From the NCBI GenBank assembly GCA_005882255.1, contig VBEZ01000164.1, forward strand, positions 1-33,933: a stretch of DNA of 33,933 nucleotides, written 5' to 3'. A program made the position numbers and the translations under genes. This DNA comes from Chloroflexota bacterium. GTDB taxonomy: Bacteria; Chloroflexota; Limnocylindria; P2-11E. The notes under the pieces are model-generated. The model had not been told where the DNA came from and made no database searches. It saw only the letters and a list, made by a program, of their open reading frames with translations. Shown in pieces: positions 22,449 through 30,528 of the stretch. Position 1 is the first letter of the stretch; each line of letters starts with the position of its first letter.

Positions 22449-22515
22449 GCTCGACCCCAGACTTGCCCGATCACGCGGCAGTCGGCGCAAGGGAGGCGGC
22501 CCGCCAGGGTCGAGC
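22449..22515 (+). promoter_or_regulatory. Structured leader upstream of the amino-acid importer
   Basis: GCTCGACCC (22449-22457) pairs perfectly with GGGTCGAGC (22507-22515). Inside it, CTTGC (22462-22466) pairs with GCAAG (22489-22493), giving nested stems. The element ends 33 bases before the binding-protein ATG. It could be a 5' leader that controls the operon, or an operator. It matches no riboswitch that I know. Confidence 0.4.
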
Positions 22516-22548
22516 CAGTATCCGATTAGACCGCTAGGGAGGGTTCGC

Positions 22549-23778
22549 ATGCAGAGACGTTGGACAGCGGCCGCCGCGGCCATCACCGCTCTCGCGCTCG
22601 TCATGGGCGCGTGTGGCGGTGCCGGTACGGGCGGAACAGGTGCGTCGACCGCCAAGACGGTCAAGATCATCTCCAGCCTGCCCATGACCGGGGCGTCGCG
22701 CACACAGACCGTCGAGATCGTGAACTCGATCAAGATGGCGATCGACGAGACCAAGATCACGAACGTGACCGTGCTCTATGACGCTCTCGACGACGCAACG
22801 GCGGCGAAGGGCTCGTGGGACGCGGCGCAGGAGGCGGAGAACGCCCGCAAGGCCATCAACGACAAGCAGGTCGTGGCCTACATCGGGACGTACAACTCCG
22901 GCGCGGCGAAGGTCTCGATCCCGCTCCTCAACCAGGCGGGCATGGTCATGGTCTCGCCGGCCAACACGTACCCGGGTCTGACCAAGGGCCCCGAGCGGGG
23001 CGCTGAGGCGGACGAGCCGGGCAAGTACTACCCGAACGGCAAGCGCAACTACGCGCGCGTCGTTCCCGCCGACGACATCCAGGGCGCCGTGGGCGCGACC
23101 TGGGCGCAGGAGCTCGGCGCGAAGAAGGTCTACATCGTCCACGACACCGAGCTCTACGGAAAGGGCATCGCCGACGTCTTCCGCGCGAAGGCGAAGGCGC
23201 TGGGCCTGACCGAGGCCGGCTACGAAGGTGCACAGAAGGCCGATAACTACCGCGCGCTTGCCAACAAGATCAAGGACAGCGGCGCGGACTTCGTCTACTA
23301 CGGCGGCATCGTCGACAACAACCCCGCGGTGCTGGTCAAGGACCTGAAGGCGGTCGCGCCGACGGTGAAGTTCATGGGACCGGACGGCATCAACTGCTCC
23401 GAGTTCCTGAAGCAGGCTGGCCCCGCTGGTGAGGGCGTCTACTCCACCTTCGGCGGCGTGCCGCCGGAGAAGTACACCGGCAAGGCCTCCGAGTGGCTGA
23501 AGAACTACAACACCAAGTTCAACAACAACAACCCGAACCCGTACGCGATCTACGGCTACGAGGCGGGCAAGGTCGTCCTCGCGGCGATCGCCAAGGCGGG
23601 CGACAAGGCCGATGACCGCGCGACGGTCATGGCCAACGTCATGGGCACCAAGGACTACGACGGCGTTCTCGGCAAGTGGTCGTTCGACGCGAACGGCGAC
23701 ACCACGCTGACGCAGTTCTCAGGCTCCACCGCGAAGAGCGGCGCCTGGTCGTTCGTCAAGGAGCTCGCGGCCAAGTAG
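22549..23778 (+). CDS. livK: Branched-chain amino-acid ABC transporter binding lipoprotein
   Basis: A 409-residue periplasmic-type binding protein (type I fold, LivJ/LivK family) tethered as a lipoprotein: the signal peptide ends in VMGAC with Cys22. The mature part starts VKIISSLPMTGASRTQTVEI. VVAYIGTYNSGAAKVSIPLL and VMVSPANTYPGL match the ligand-pocket region. The C-terminus includes PYAIYGYEAGKVVLAAI, as in Leu/Ile/Val receptors. The real ligand could be another amino acid or amide. GGGAGG precedes the ATG at 22549. It heads a complete five-gene import operon. Confidence 0.88.
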   Translation: MQRRWTAAAAAITALALVMGACGGAGTGGTGASTAKTVKIISSLPMTGASRTQTVEIVNSIKMAIDETKITNVTVLYDALDDATAAKGSWDAAQEAENARKAINDKQVVAYIGTYNSGAAKVSIPLLNQAGMVMVSPANTYPGLTKGPERGAEADEPGKYYPNGKRNYARVVPADDIQGAVGATWAQELGAKKVYIVHDTELYGKGIADVFRAKAKALGLTEAGYEGAQKADNYRALANKIKDSGADFVYYGGIVDNNPAVLVKDLKAVAPTVKFMGPDGINCSEFLKQAGPAGEGVYSTFGGVPPEKYTGKASEWLKNYNTKFNNNNPNPYAIYGYEAGKVVLAAIAKAGDKADDRATVMANVMGTKDYDGVLGKWSFDANGDTTLTQFSGSTAKSGAWSFVKELAAK

Positions 23779-23802
23779 CGGTCTAGACGTAGTGACAGAA
23801 TC

Positions 23803-23838
23803 GGGGCGGGAAGCCGGAGCGATCCGGTCTCCCGCCCC
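23803..23838 (+). terminator. Intra-operon hairpin after the amino-acid-binding protein gene
   Basis: GGGGCGGGA pairs with TCCCGCCCC, with an inner CCGGA-GCGA-TCCGG stem closed by a GNRA-type tetraloop. GTTCTCGTT follows. It lies between the binding-protein and permease genes, as in the sugar operon at 15066. It probably partly terminates or stabilises the upstream mRNA, giving more receptor than permease. Confidence 0.75.
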
Positions 23839-23863
23839 GTTCTCGTTGTAGGGAGGGAGCGCG

Positions 23864-24796
23864 ATAGACCTCTTCCTGGCCGCGGTCATGATCGGCATCA
23901 CCAATGGCGCGTTCATCGCGCTCATCGCTCTCGGCTACACGCTGGTCTACGGGATCATCGAGCTGATCAACTTCGCGCACGGCGATCTCTTCATGCTCGG
24001 CACCTTCGTCTGCCTCAGCACCCTCACGCTGCTGGGCTTCAGCACCGAGGTCGGCACGACCGGCACGCCGTGGTTCGCGCTGCTGCTCGCGATGATCGCG
24101 GCGATGATCTTCTGCGGCGTGCTCAACGTGCTCGCCGAGCGCATCGCGTACCGCCCGCTGCGCCGCGCGCCGCGGCTCGCGCCGCTGATCTCGGCCATCG
24201 GCGTCTCGTTCGTCTTCGTGAACATCGGCCTGTTCTGGCAGGGCCCGACGCCACAGCGCTTCCCGGACCTGCTCCCGCAGTACGACTTCGTCAGTCAACT
24301 GTTCGGCTTCACGACCCTCATTCGCTTCACGTTCAAGGACCTCTTCGTCCTGTCGCTCGCGATCCCGCTCATGCTCGGCCTCGCGTGGGTCATCCGGAGC
24401 ACGCGTATGGGCAAGGCGATGCGCGCGGTGGCTCAGGACAGTGAGATGGCACAGCAGATGGGCATCGACGTGAACCGCGTCATCGCCTTCACCTTCCTGC
24501 TCGGCGGCGTGCTCGCCGGCGCGGCTTCGCTCATGTACGGCCTGTACAACAACAACACCGTGTTCACACTCGGCTTCACCGCCGGACTGAAGGCGTTCAC
24601 CGCCGCGGTCCTCGGCGGGATCGGGAACGTGAACGGCGCCGCGCTGGGAGGCTTCGTACTCGGCCTGCTGGCCGCGCTCACCGTGACGTACGCCGGTGGT
24701 CAGTGGGAGAACGTCGGCGTGTTCTCGCTCCTGGTGATCATCCTGGTGTTCAAGCCGACCGGTCTCTTGGGTCAGGAGACCGGGGAGAAGGCATGA
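23864..24796 (+). CDS. livH: Branched-chain amino-acid ABC transporter permease LivH, apparent ATA start
   Basis: A 310-residue permease with about eight membrane helices. The family signature GYTLVYGIIELINFAHGDLF is at the N-terminus. The EAA-like coupling region is TRMGKAMRAVAQDSEMAQQM. In related LivH proteins the N-terminus is M-D-L-F-L followed by about 19 residues to the ALIALGY motif. Here that spacing is met only if translation starts at ATA 23864 (reading IDLFLAAVMIG). That codon has GGGAGG seven bases upstream, while the first ATG, at 23888, has no ribosome site. No ATG, GTG or TTG lies between the in-frame stop at 23849 and that ATG. The stop overlaps the livM start (ATGA). Confidence 0.88.
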   Translation: MDLFLAAVMIGITNGAFIALIALGYTLVYGIIELINFAHGDLFMLGTFVCLSTLTLLGFSTEVGTTGTPWFALLLAMIAAMIFCGVLNVLAERIAYRPLRRAPRLAPLISAIGVSFVFVNIGLFWQGPTPQRFPDLLPQYDFVSQLFGFTTLIRFTFKDLFVLSLAIPLMLGLAWVIRSTRMGKAMRAVAQDSEMAQQMGIDVNRVIAFTFLLGGVLAGAASLMYGLYNNNTVFTLGFTAGLKAFTAAVLGGIGNVNGAALGGFVLGLLAALTVTYAGGQWENVGVFSLLVIILVFKPTGLLGQETGEKA

Positions 24797-26019
24797 AGCC
24801 AAACCCACCGAAACCAAAGCCGAATCCGCCCGCGCGCGGCCGCTCGACGCTGGGCTGGTGGTACACCGCGACCGGCAAGGCGCGCGAACGCAAGCTTTGG
24901 GGAACGGCCATCGGCATCGGCGCCGCGCTGCTGTTCCCGCTCGTCAACAGCGCCCTTGGCCTCGGGTGGGAAGCGAAGTCGATCCCGATCACGCTGTTCA
25001 TCGTTCTCGCGCTGGGCCTCAACGTCGTCGTCGGCTTTGCGGGCCTGCTGGACCTCGGCTACGCGGCGTTCTTCGCGATCGGCGCCTACACCATGGCCTT
25101 CCTCACGTCGACGGTGAGTCCGATCGGATTCGTCCGCGAGGGCAATCACGTGAATTTCTTCCTGGCGATGTTCGTCAGCGCGGGGGTGGCGGCGGTGTTC
25201 GGTGTGCTCCTCGGCGCGCCGACGCTACGACTCCGTGGCGACTATCTCGCGATCGTGACCCTGGGGTTCGGCGAGATCGTGCCGCTGGTGATCAAGAACA
25301 CGCCCGAGATCACCAAAGGTACGCAGGGCATGAATCCGATCGGCTATCCGGAAGTTCCCGGGTTCGCGAACGACATCGTGGCCCAGGTGACGGGCGCCCC
25401 GATCCGCTTCGCGATCGACCCGATCCCCTGGTACTACCTGATCGTCGCGGTCCTCATGCTGTCGGTGCTCATCACGGCGCGACTCCGAACGTCGCGCGTC
25501 GGTCGCGCGTGGGCGGCCATGCGCGAGGACGAGGTCGCCGCGGCCTCGATGGGCATCAATCTCGTGAGCACGAAGCTGTTCGCCTTCGCGCTCGGCGCGA
25601 GCTTCTCCGGTTTCGCGGGGTCGGTCTGGGCCAGCTACCTGCAGGTCATCGCACCGGAGCAGTTCGACTTCTCGGTCTCGATCTTCGTCCTTTGCATGAT
25701 CATCCTGGGCGGCCTTGGCAACATCGGCGGCGTGATCGCTGGCGGCCTCCTGCTCGGCTTCGTCGACCGCGTGCTCTTCGATTGGATCAACGGTTTCGTG
25801 CACGGCATCGGCAGCGCGATCGGCAATGAGGACCTGCGGCTGATGGACGTGAGCCGCTCGCGCCAGCTCATCTTCGGCATCGCACTGGTGGCGATGATGC
25901 TGCTACGGCCTGAAGGGCTGTTCCCGAGCGCTCGCGTGCGAGCCGAGCTGCACGCCGCGGAGGAGGACGAGGGCGCCGTCGAGCAGGAGCGGGCCGTCCT
26001 GGTGGACATCGAGCGATGA
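24793..26019 (+). CDS. livM: Branched-chain amino-acid ABC transporter permease LivM
   Basis: A 408-residue permease of the LivM type, the second half of the membrane channel. It has about ten hydrophobic segments. LGLNVVVGFAGLLDLGYAAF is the family signature, followed by PTLRLRGDYLAIVTLGFGEI. The coupling loop is RTSRVGRAWAAMREDEVAAA. The N-terminal tail MKPNPPKPKPNPPARGR is rich in Pro and Lys, which is unusual. The C-terminus is a charged tail (EEDEGAVEQERAV). The ATG overlaps the livH stop and the stop overlaps livG, so the three genes are translationally coupled. Confidence 0.92.
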   Translation: MKPNPPKPKPNPPARGRSTLGWWYTATGKARERKLWGTAIGIGAALLFPLVNSALGLGWEAKSIPITLFIVLALGLNVVVGFAGLLDLGYAAFFAIGAYTMAFLTSTVSPIGFVREGNHVNFFLAMFVSAGVAAVFGVLLGAPTLRLRGDYLAIVTLGFGEIVPLVIKNTPEITKGTQGMNPIGYPEVPGFANDIVAQVTGAPIRFAIDPIPWYYLIVAVLMLSVLITARLRTSRVGRAWAAMREDEVAAASMGINLVSTKLFAFALGASFSGFAGSVWASYLQVIAPEQFDFSVSIFVLCMIILGGLGNIGGVIAGGLLLGFVDRVLFDWINGFVHGIGSAIGNEDLRLMDVSRSRQLIFGIALVAMMLLRPEGLFPSARVRAELHAAEEDEGAVEQERAVLVDIER

Positions 26020-26795
26020 TGAGCGGGAACGTCCTCGAAGCGCGCGCGGTGACGAAGCAGTTCGGCGGGCTTGTCGCCGTCTCCAACATCGACTTCGTCA
26101 TCCCGCAGGGATCGATCGTGAGCCTCATCGGTCCGAATGGCGCCGGCAAGACGACCTTCTTCAACATCATCGCCGGTCTATACCGCCCGACGAGCGGAAC
26201 GATCACCTTCGACGGCCGCAACATCTCGGGCCAACCGCCGCACCGGATCACGCGGCTCGGCATCGCCCGAACGTTCCAGAACATCCGACTCTTTCACAAC
26301 ATGAGCGCGCTGGAGAACGTCATGGTCGGCCGTCACTCGCGCATGAAGGCCACGCCATTCGAGGCGATCCTTCGAATGCCGCGCGAGCGGCGCGAAGAGC
26401 GCGAGACGGCCGAGCTGTGCCGCGAGCTCCTGAAGTACGTCGGCCTCGAGGGCCGCGACAACGTCACCGCGAAGAACCTGCCCTATGGCGACCAGCGCCG
26501 GCTCGAGATGGCCCGCGCGCTCGCGACCGAGCCGAAGCTGCTGCTGCTCGACGAGCCGACGGCCGGAATGGATCCCAACGAGACCGGGCGCATGACGCAC
26601 TTCATTCGTCGTCTGCGCGACGAGCGCAAGATCACGATCCTGCTCATCGAGCATGACATGAAGGTCGTGATGGGCATCTCGGAGCGTGTGACCGTGCTCG
26701 ACCACGGCACGAAGATCGCGGAGGGCGCGCCCGACGCCGTGCAACGCGATCCGCGCGTCATCGAGGCGTATCTGGGGAAGGCGAAGGTCGCATAG
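26016..26795 (+). CDS. livG: Branched-chain amino-acid ABC transporter ATPase LivG
   Basis: A 259-residue ATP-binding subunit. Walker A is GPNGAGKTTFFNIIAG. The LivG-specific segment GIARTFQNIRLFHNMSALEN contains the Q-loop. The ABC signature region is NLPYGDQRRLEMARALATEP, where YGDQRR replaces LSGGQ as usual in LivG. Walker B is LLLLDEPTAGMDP, and the H-loop His is in ILLIEHDMKVV. ATP hydrolysis in the LivG-LivF dimer powers uptake through LivHM. It overlaps the livM stop (ATGA). Confidence 0.95.
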   Translation: MMSGNVLEARAVTKQFGGLVAVSNIDFVIPQGSIVSLIGPNGAGKTTFFNIIAGLYRPTSGTITFDGRNISGQPPHRITRLGIARTFQNIRLFHNMSALENVMVGRHSRMKATPFEAILRMPRERREERETAELCRELLKYVGLEGRDNVTAKNLPYGDQRRLEMARALATEPKLLLLDEPTAGMDPNETGRMTHFIRRLRDERKITILLIEHDMKVVMGISERVTVLDHGTKIAEGAPDAVQRDPRVIEAYLGKAKVA

Positions 26796-26811
26796 TGGAC
26801 CAGGTCGCCTG

Positions 26812-27528
26812 ATGCCGCTCCTCGAGGTCCAGCAGGTCCACACCTACTACGGCAACATCCAGGCGCTGAAGGGCATCTCGCTCACGGTGGAGAAGGGCGA
26901 GATCGTGACGCTCATCGGCAGCAACGGCGCCGGGAAGACGACGACGCTGCGAACGATCGCCGGTGTCCTGCGCCCGCGGAAGGGCACCGTCCGGATGGGC
27001 GACCGCGACCTCACGAAGGTGCCGGCGAACGAGATCGTCCGCCTCGGCCTCGCGCACTCGCCCGAGGGCCGGAGGATCTTCTCGCGTATGTCGGTGAAAG
27101 AGAACCTCGAGATGGGCGCCTATGCGCGGAGCGATCCCCCAGCGGAGATCGCGAAGGACTTCGAGCGCGTCTACGAGCTCTTCCCACGCCTCAAGGAGCG
27201 CCTCACGCAGCGCGCCGGCACGCTGTCTGGCGGCGAGCAGCAGATGCTCGCGATCGGACGCGCGCTCATGGCGCGACCGATCGTGCTGCTGCTCGACGAG
27301 CCGTCGATGGGGCTCGCCCCGGTGCTCGTCGAGCTCGTCTTCAAGACGATCCAGGACATCAACAAGCAGGGCATGACGGTGCTGCTCGTCGAGCAGAACG
27401 CGCACATGGCGCTCTCGATCGCGCATCGGGGCTATGTCCTGCAGACAGGGCGCATCGTCCTCTCCGACAGCGCGAAGAACCTCGCGGAGAACGAGATGGT
27501 GCGAAAGGCCTATCTAGGCGAGGAGTAG
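26812..27528 (+). CDS. livF: Branched-chain amino-acid ABC transporter ATPase LivF
   Basis: A 238-residue ATP-binding subunit, partner of LivG. Walker A is GSNGAGKTTTLRTIAG; the Q-loop region is LAHSPEGRRIFSRMSVKENL; the signature is LSGGEQQMLAIGRALM; Walker B is VLLLLDEPSMGLAPVLV; the switch region is VLLVEQNAHMALSIAHRGYV, where Gln replaces the usual His as normal in LivF. It follows livG after 16 bases. Its last 15 bases overlap the convergent nucleotidyltransferase gene. Confidence 0.95.
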   Translation: MPLLEVQQVHTYYGNIQALKGISLTVEKGEIVTLIGSNGAGKTTTLRTIAGVLRPRKGTVRMGDRDLTKVPANEIVRLGLAHSPEGRRIFSRMSVKENLEMGAYARSDPPAEIAKDFERVYELFPRLKERLTQRAGTLSGGEQQMLAIGRALMARPIVLLLDEPSMGLAPVLVELVFKTIQDINKQGMTVLLVEQNAHMALSIAHRGYVLQTGRIVLSDSAKNLAENEMVRKAYLGEE

Positions 27529-28236
27529 CTCGGCGCGCATGTCGGCGAGCGCGCGCCGGAGGGTCGCTTCGTTCTCGATCGGCGTCGCGCCACGGCGGAT
27601 CTCATCGGCGCGCAGCACGGAGGCGTGCCAGCGGGACGCCACATGTTCCAGCGCCCAGCGCACACCCTCCGACTTCGAGGTCGGGAGACCCGTCTCGACC
27701 GCGCAAAGCCCACGCACCAGGTCGAGGATCTCCGCTGCCGCGGCGCGCTCCGTTGCGGCGGCCGGCGCGTCATGGAGCATCGCGCGAACTGCCTCCCGCA
27801 CCGCTTCGGCCGTGACCTCCGGAAGCAGCTCTGCCGGGCGCGGGCCGAACACCGCGATCCCGTCCTGGCGCATGTTCGCCATGTTGTCGGCAGACAACAT
27901 CAGCGCGGGGCGCGGCTCCAATCTTCCCCTGCGAAAGTACGGCACCGCTCGTAGTGAACCCGTGGGCCGCAGCCACTCACGCGGGACGTAATCGCCCTCG
28001 AGTTGCGCGGCCTCGGGCTGCTCCGCCAACAAAGTTTCGTGCAACACTGCGAGCCGCTTCAGCTCCACAGGCGAAAGCTCGCCGGATACGACGACGAGCA
28101 GGTCGAGGTCGCTCCGGCCCTCGACGAAGTCACCCATGCTCCACGATCCACCAAGGACCACGGCCACGAGACGCTCCGCCAACAGATCCTCCAACCGTTC
28201 GGCCAAGGCCACGACGATGGGCGGCTTAGCAGGCAC
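27514..28236 (-). CDS. Nucleotidyltransferase-domain protein (DUF4111/aminoglycoside adenylyltransferase-like)
   Basis: A 240-residue protein with an N-terminal polymerase-beta-type nucleotidyltransferase motif, VVLGGSWSMGDFVEGRSDLD followed by LLVV, which supplies GS and the paired Asp metal ligands. The C-terminal part is helical (AEILDLVRGLCAVETGLPTS, then KSEGVRWALEHV), in the style of AadA-like enzymes and the DUF4111 family. Such proteins transfer nucleotides to small molecules or to proteins. An antibiotic target cannot be claimed from this sequence alone. The start ATG at 28236 lies 35 bases from the divergent CCA-enzyme start. Confidence 0.75.
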   Translation of the reverse strand: MPAKPPIVVALAERLEDLLAERLVAVVLGGSWSMGDFVEGRSDLDLLVVVSGELSPVELKRLAVLHETLLAEQPEAAQLEGDYVPREWLRPTGSLRAVPYFRRGRLEPRPALMLSADNMANMRQDGIAVFGPRPAELLPEVTAEAVREAVRAMLHDAPAAATERAAAAEILDLVRGLCAVETGLPTSKSEGVRWALEHVASRWHASVLRADEIRRGATPIENEATLRRALADMRAELLLA

Positions 28237-28271
28237 GAGATCGATTCTCGCGCCTCCATAGACTCCACCGG

Positions 28272-29615
28272 GTGACGATCACGCAGCTCCAGGTCCCGAA
28301 GGACGTCCAGCGCGTCGTCGAAAAGCTGACCGCGGCCGGCCACGACGCGTACGTGGTCGGTGGATGCGTGCGCGATGCGATCCGCGGTGTCGATCCGCAG
28401 GACTGGGATATCGCGACCGACGCGACGCCGGACGAGATCCAGAAGCTCTTCGCGCGCTCGCTGTACACGAACCGCTTCGGCACCGTGGTGGTGCGGTCGG
28501 GCGAGCACGAGGTCGAGGTCACGACGTACCGAACCGAGGCTGGGTACACCGACCACCGTCGTCCCGATCACGTCGCCTTCACCGACTCGCTGCGCGACGA
28601 TCTCTCGCGCCGCGACTTCACGATGAACGCGATGGCCTGGCGGCCGGGCCAGAACGGCACGACGGGCGAGCTCGTGGATCCGTTCGGTGGCCAGCGCGAC
28701 CTGGACGCGCGCTTGCTGCGAGCGGTCGGCGAGCCGGACGAGCGCTTCCACGAGGATGCACTCCGGATGCTGCGCGCCGTGCGCTTCGCGACGCTCCTCG
28801 ACATGCGGATCGACGAACGGACGATCATCGCGATCCGCCGGAACGCGCATCTCGCGGCCACGCTGTCCGGCGAGCGCCTCAACCAGGAGCTCACGAAGAT
28901 CCTCGGCGCGCCGCGTCCCTCGGTGGCGTTTCGGATGCTCTCGGATGTCGGGCTGCTCGAGGTGATCTGCCCCGAGCTAGAGGAATGCAAGAAGACGCCG
29001 CAGGACAAGGTCGCGGCGCAGGACGTCTTCGAACACTCGCTGGCGACCGTCGACGCGACGCCGGCGAGCGATCTCGTCCTCCGATTGGCCGGCCTCTTCC
29101 ACGACATCGGGAAGCCGGACACCTTCGCCGACGGGCATTTCCATCAGCACGAGTTCGTCGGCGAGTTCAAGGCGCGTCAGATCCTGCGGCGCTGGAAGTT
29201 CGACAAGGAGACGGTCGCCGAGGTCACGCACCTCATCCGCCATCACATGTTCTGGTATGAGACCCACTGGACCGACTCGGCCGTGCGTCGCTTCATCCGG
29301 ACCATCGGTCTCGACTACATCCCCGCGCTCTTCGCGCTGCGGCGCGCCGACAACATCGGCAGCGGTGCGCGCTCGCCGCGCATGTACGCGCTCGAGGCGC
29401 TGTGGCAGCGCGTCCAGGAGCAGATCGCCGCCGCGAACGCGTTCTCCCAGCGCGATCTCGCGATCGACGGCAACGATGTCATGCGCGAGCTCGCGATCCC
29501 ATCTGGGCCGGAGGTCGGCCGCATCCTGGGCGCGCTCTTCGAGCGTGTGCTCGACGAGCCCGCGCTGAACACGCGCGAGAAGCTCATCGAGCTCGCGAAA
29601 GCGATGCGGCCCTAG
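28272..29615 (+). CDS. cca: CCA tRNA nucleotidyltransferase with HD domain
   Basis: A 447-residue class II nucleotidyltransferase that adds or repairs the CCA end of tRNA. The head domain reads HDAYVVGGCVRDAIRGVDPQ and then DWDIATDATPDEI, with GG and the DxD metal ligands. VTTYRTEAGYTDHRRPDHVAF and LSRRDFTMNAMAW are the template-side motifs. EDALRMLRAVRFATLLDMRI begins the neck. An HD phosphohydrolase domain follows (LAGLFHDIGKPDTFADGHFH, then RHHMFWYETHW), as in many bacterial CCA enzymes. A poly(A) polymerase role cannot be excluded. It starts at GTG and leads an operon with the DUF6624 gene seven bases on. Confidence 0.9.
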   Translation: MTITQLQVPKDVQRVVEKLTAAGHDAYVVGGCVRDAIRGVDPQDWDIATDATPDEIQKLFARSLYTNRFGTVVVRSGEHEVEVTTYRTEAGYTDHRRPDHVAFTDSLRDDLSRRDFTMNAMAWRPGQNGTTGELVDPFGGQRDLDARLLRAVGEPDERFHEDALRMLRAVRFATLLDMRIDERTIIAIRRNAHLAATLSGERLNQELTKILGAPRPSVAFRMLSDVGLLEVICPELEECKKTPQDKVAAQDVFEHSLATVDATPASDLVLRLAGLFHDIGKPDTFADGHFHQHEFVGEFKARQILRRWKFDKETVAEVTHLIRHHMFWYETHWTDSAVRRFIRTIGLDYIPALFALRRADNIGSGARSPRMYALEALWQRVQEQIAAANAFSQRDLAIDGNDVMRELAIPSGPEVGRILGALFERVLDEPALNTREKLIELAKAMRP

Positions 29616-29622
29616 CTCACCC

Positions 29623-30108
29623 GTGGCCAAAGAGGCGATCGCGGCGGAGATCCTGGCCATGGCCGAAGCGGACCAGAAGATGCGACACGAGGTCTCGACG
29701 GATCAGCGGTCCTGGGACCGGTCAGTCGACGAGCGCAACGCGGCTCGCATGCGTGCCATCGTCAGTCAGATGGGTTGGCCGACCACCTCCAAAGTCGGCG
29801 CTCAGGCCGAGCACATGGCGTGGCTGCTCGTCCAGCACGCCGAGCTCGAGTTCCAGAAGGAGTGCTTTGCCTTGATGGCGCGCGAACCGGCGGACGAGGT
29901 CTGCCCGCGACATCTCGCATACCTCGAGGACCGCATCCGCGTGAGGGAGGGTCTCCCCCAGCGCTATGGGACTCAGCTGCAGAAGAGCGGTGAGGGTTGG
30001 CAGCCGCTGCCGACCGAAGAACCGGACTCTTTGGACGCGCGCCGGCAAGCTGTCGGTCTCGAGCCGATCAGCGAATACCTGGAAGGGGCGCGCCGAACGC
30101 TCGGCTAG
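29623..30108 (+). CDS. DUF6624-like protein
   Basis: A 161-residue protein that I associate with DUF6624 by its pattern: DERNAARMRAIVSQMGWPTT, then SKVGAQAEHMAWLLVQHAEL and AYLEDRIRVREGLPQRYGTQ, with the GWPT, VG, AWLLVQHA, EDR and QRYGTQ motifs. No enzyme activity is known for the family as far as I recall. It has no signal peptide or membrane segment. It starts at GTG seven bases after cca, so it is probably cotranscribed. The stop overlaps the convergent YtxH-like gene by four bases. Confidence 0.75.
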   Translation: MAKEAIAAEILAMAEADQKMRHEVSTDQRSWDRSVDERNAARMRAIVSQMGWPTTSKVGAQAEHMAWLLVQHAELEFQKECFALMAREPADEVCPRHLAYLEDRIRVREGLPQRYGTQLQKSGEGWQPLPTEEPDSLDARRQAVGLEPISEYLEGARRTLG

Positions 30109-30485
30109 CGTTCGTACGCGGGGGTCGGTGTCGGATAGGCCGGCGTGCCGCCGTTACCGCTTCCGCTCTTCGCGGCGTGGATCTGCTCGATCCCCTCGTC
30201 GCCCGGGCGCTTCATCTTGTCGACCTGCTTCCCGAGGCGCCGCCGTGTCTCTTCCCCCGGAAACGGTGCCGCGATGAGCGCGATGGCCACGCCGATGATC
30301 GCGCCGAGCACCAGACCCACGCCGAGCCACACGATCCCCGGCGGCTCGCTGCGCCGACCGAAGTCCGACAGCTTCATCTTTCCGATGTCCCGCACCTTCG
30401 CGTCGCTCGCGAAATCAGATGCCCGCTTGCCCGCTTCGCTGCGGATTTCCTCGAATAGGTCCCGCAGATCTTTCGCGCTGACCAT
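30105..30485 (-). CDS. YtxH-like single-membrane-span protein
   Basis: A 126-residue protein. The N-terminal 50 residues are charged and helical (MVSAKDLRDLFEEIRSEAGK). A single membrane segment follows (IVWLGVGLVLGAIIGVAIAL), then IAAPFPGEETRRRLGKQVDK, which resembles the YtxH motif APxxGxETRxxL. The tail is Gly/Pro/Thr-rich (TPAYPTPTPAYER). YtxH-like proteins are small stress-associated membrane proteins of unclear function. GGAGG lies seven bases before the ATG. It follows prfB after 43 bases on the same strand, so it may be cotranscribed. Confidence 0.7.
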   Translation of the reverse strand: MVSAKDLRDLFEEIRSEAGKRASDFASDAKVRDIGKMKLSDFGRRSEPPGIVWLGVGLVLGAIIGVAIALIAAPFPGEETRRRLGKQVDKMKRPGDEGIEQIHAAKSGSGNGGTPAYPTPTPAYER

Positions 30486-30528
30486 AGAACGACCTCCACG
30501 CAGGTACGCCCGCCCGGCGCCCATGAGG

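Noticed and set aside
23783-24817. A 344-codon minus-strand open frame opposite livH
   Set aside because: It is a compositional mirror of a membrane-protein gene (Glu/Arg/Asp-rich) and has no start context or homology.
27514-28236. Aminoglycoside resistance gene
   Set aside because: The nucleotidyltransferase motif is present, but the rest does not let me separate AadA-like enzymes from DUF4111 proteins of unknown role.
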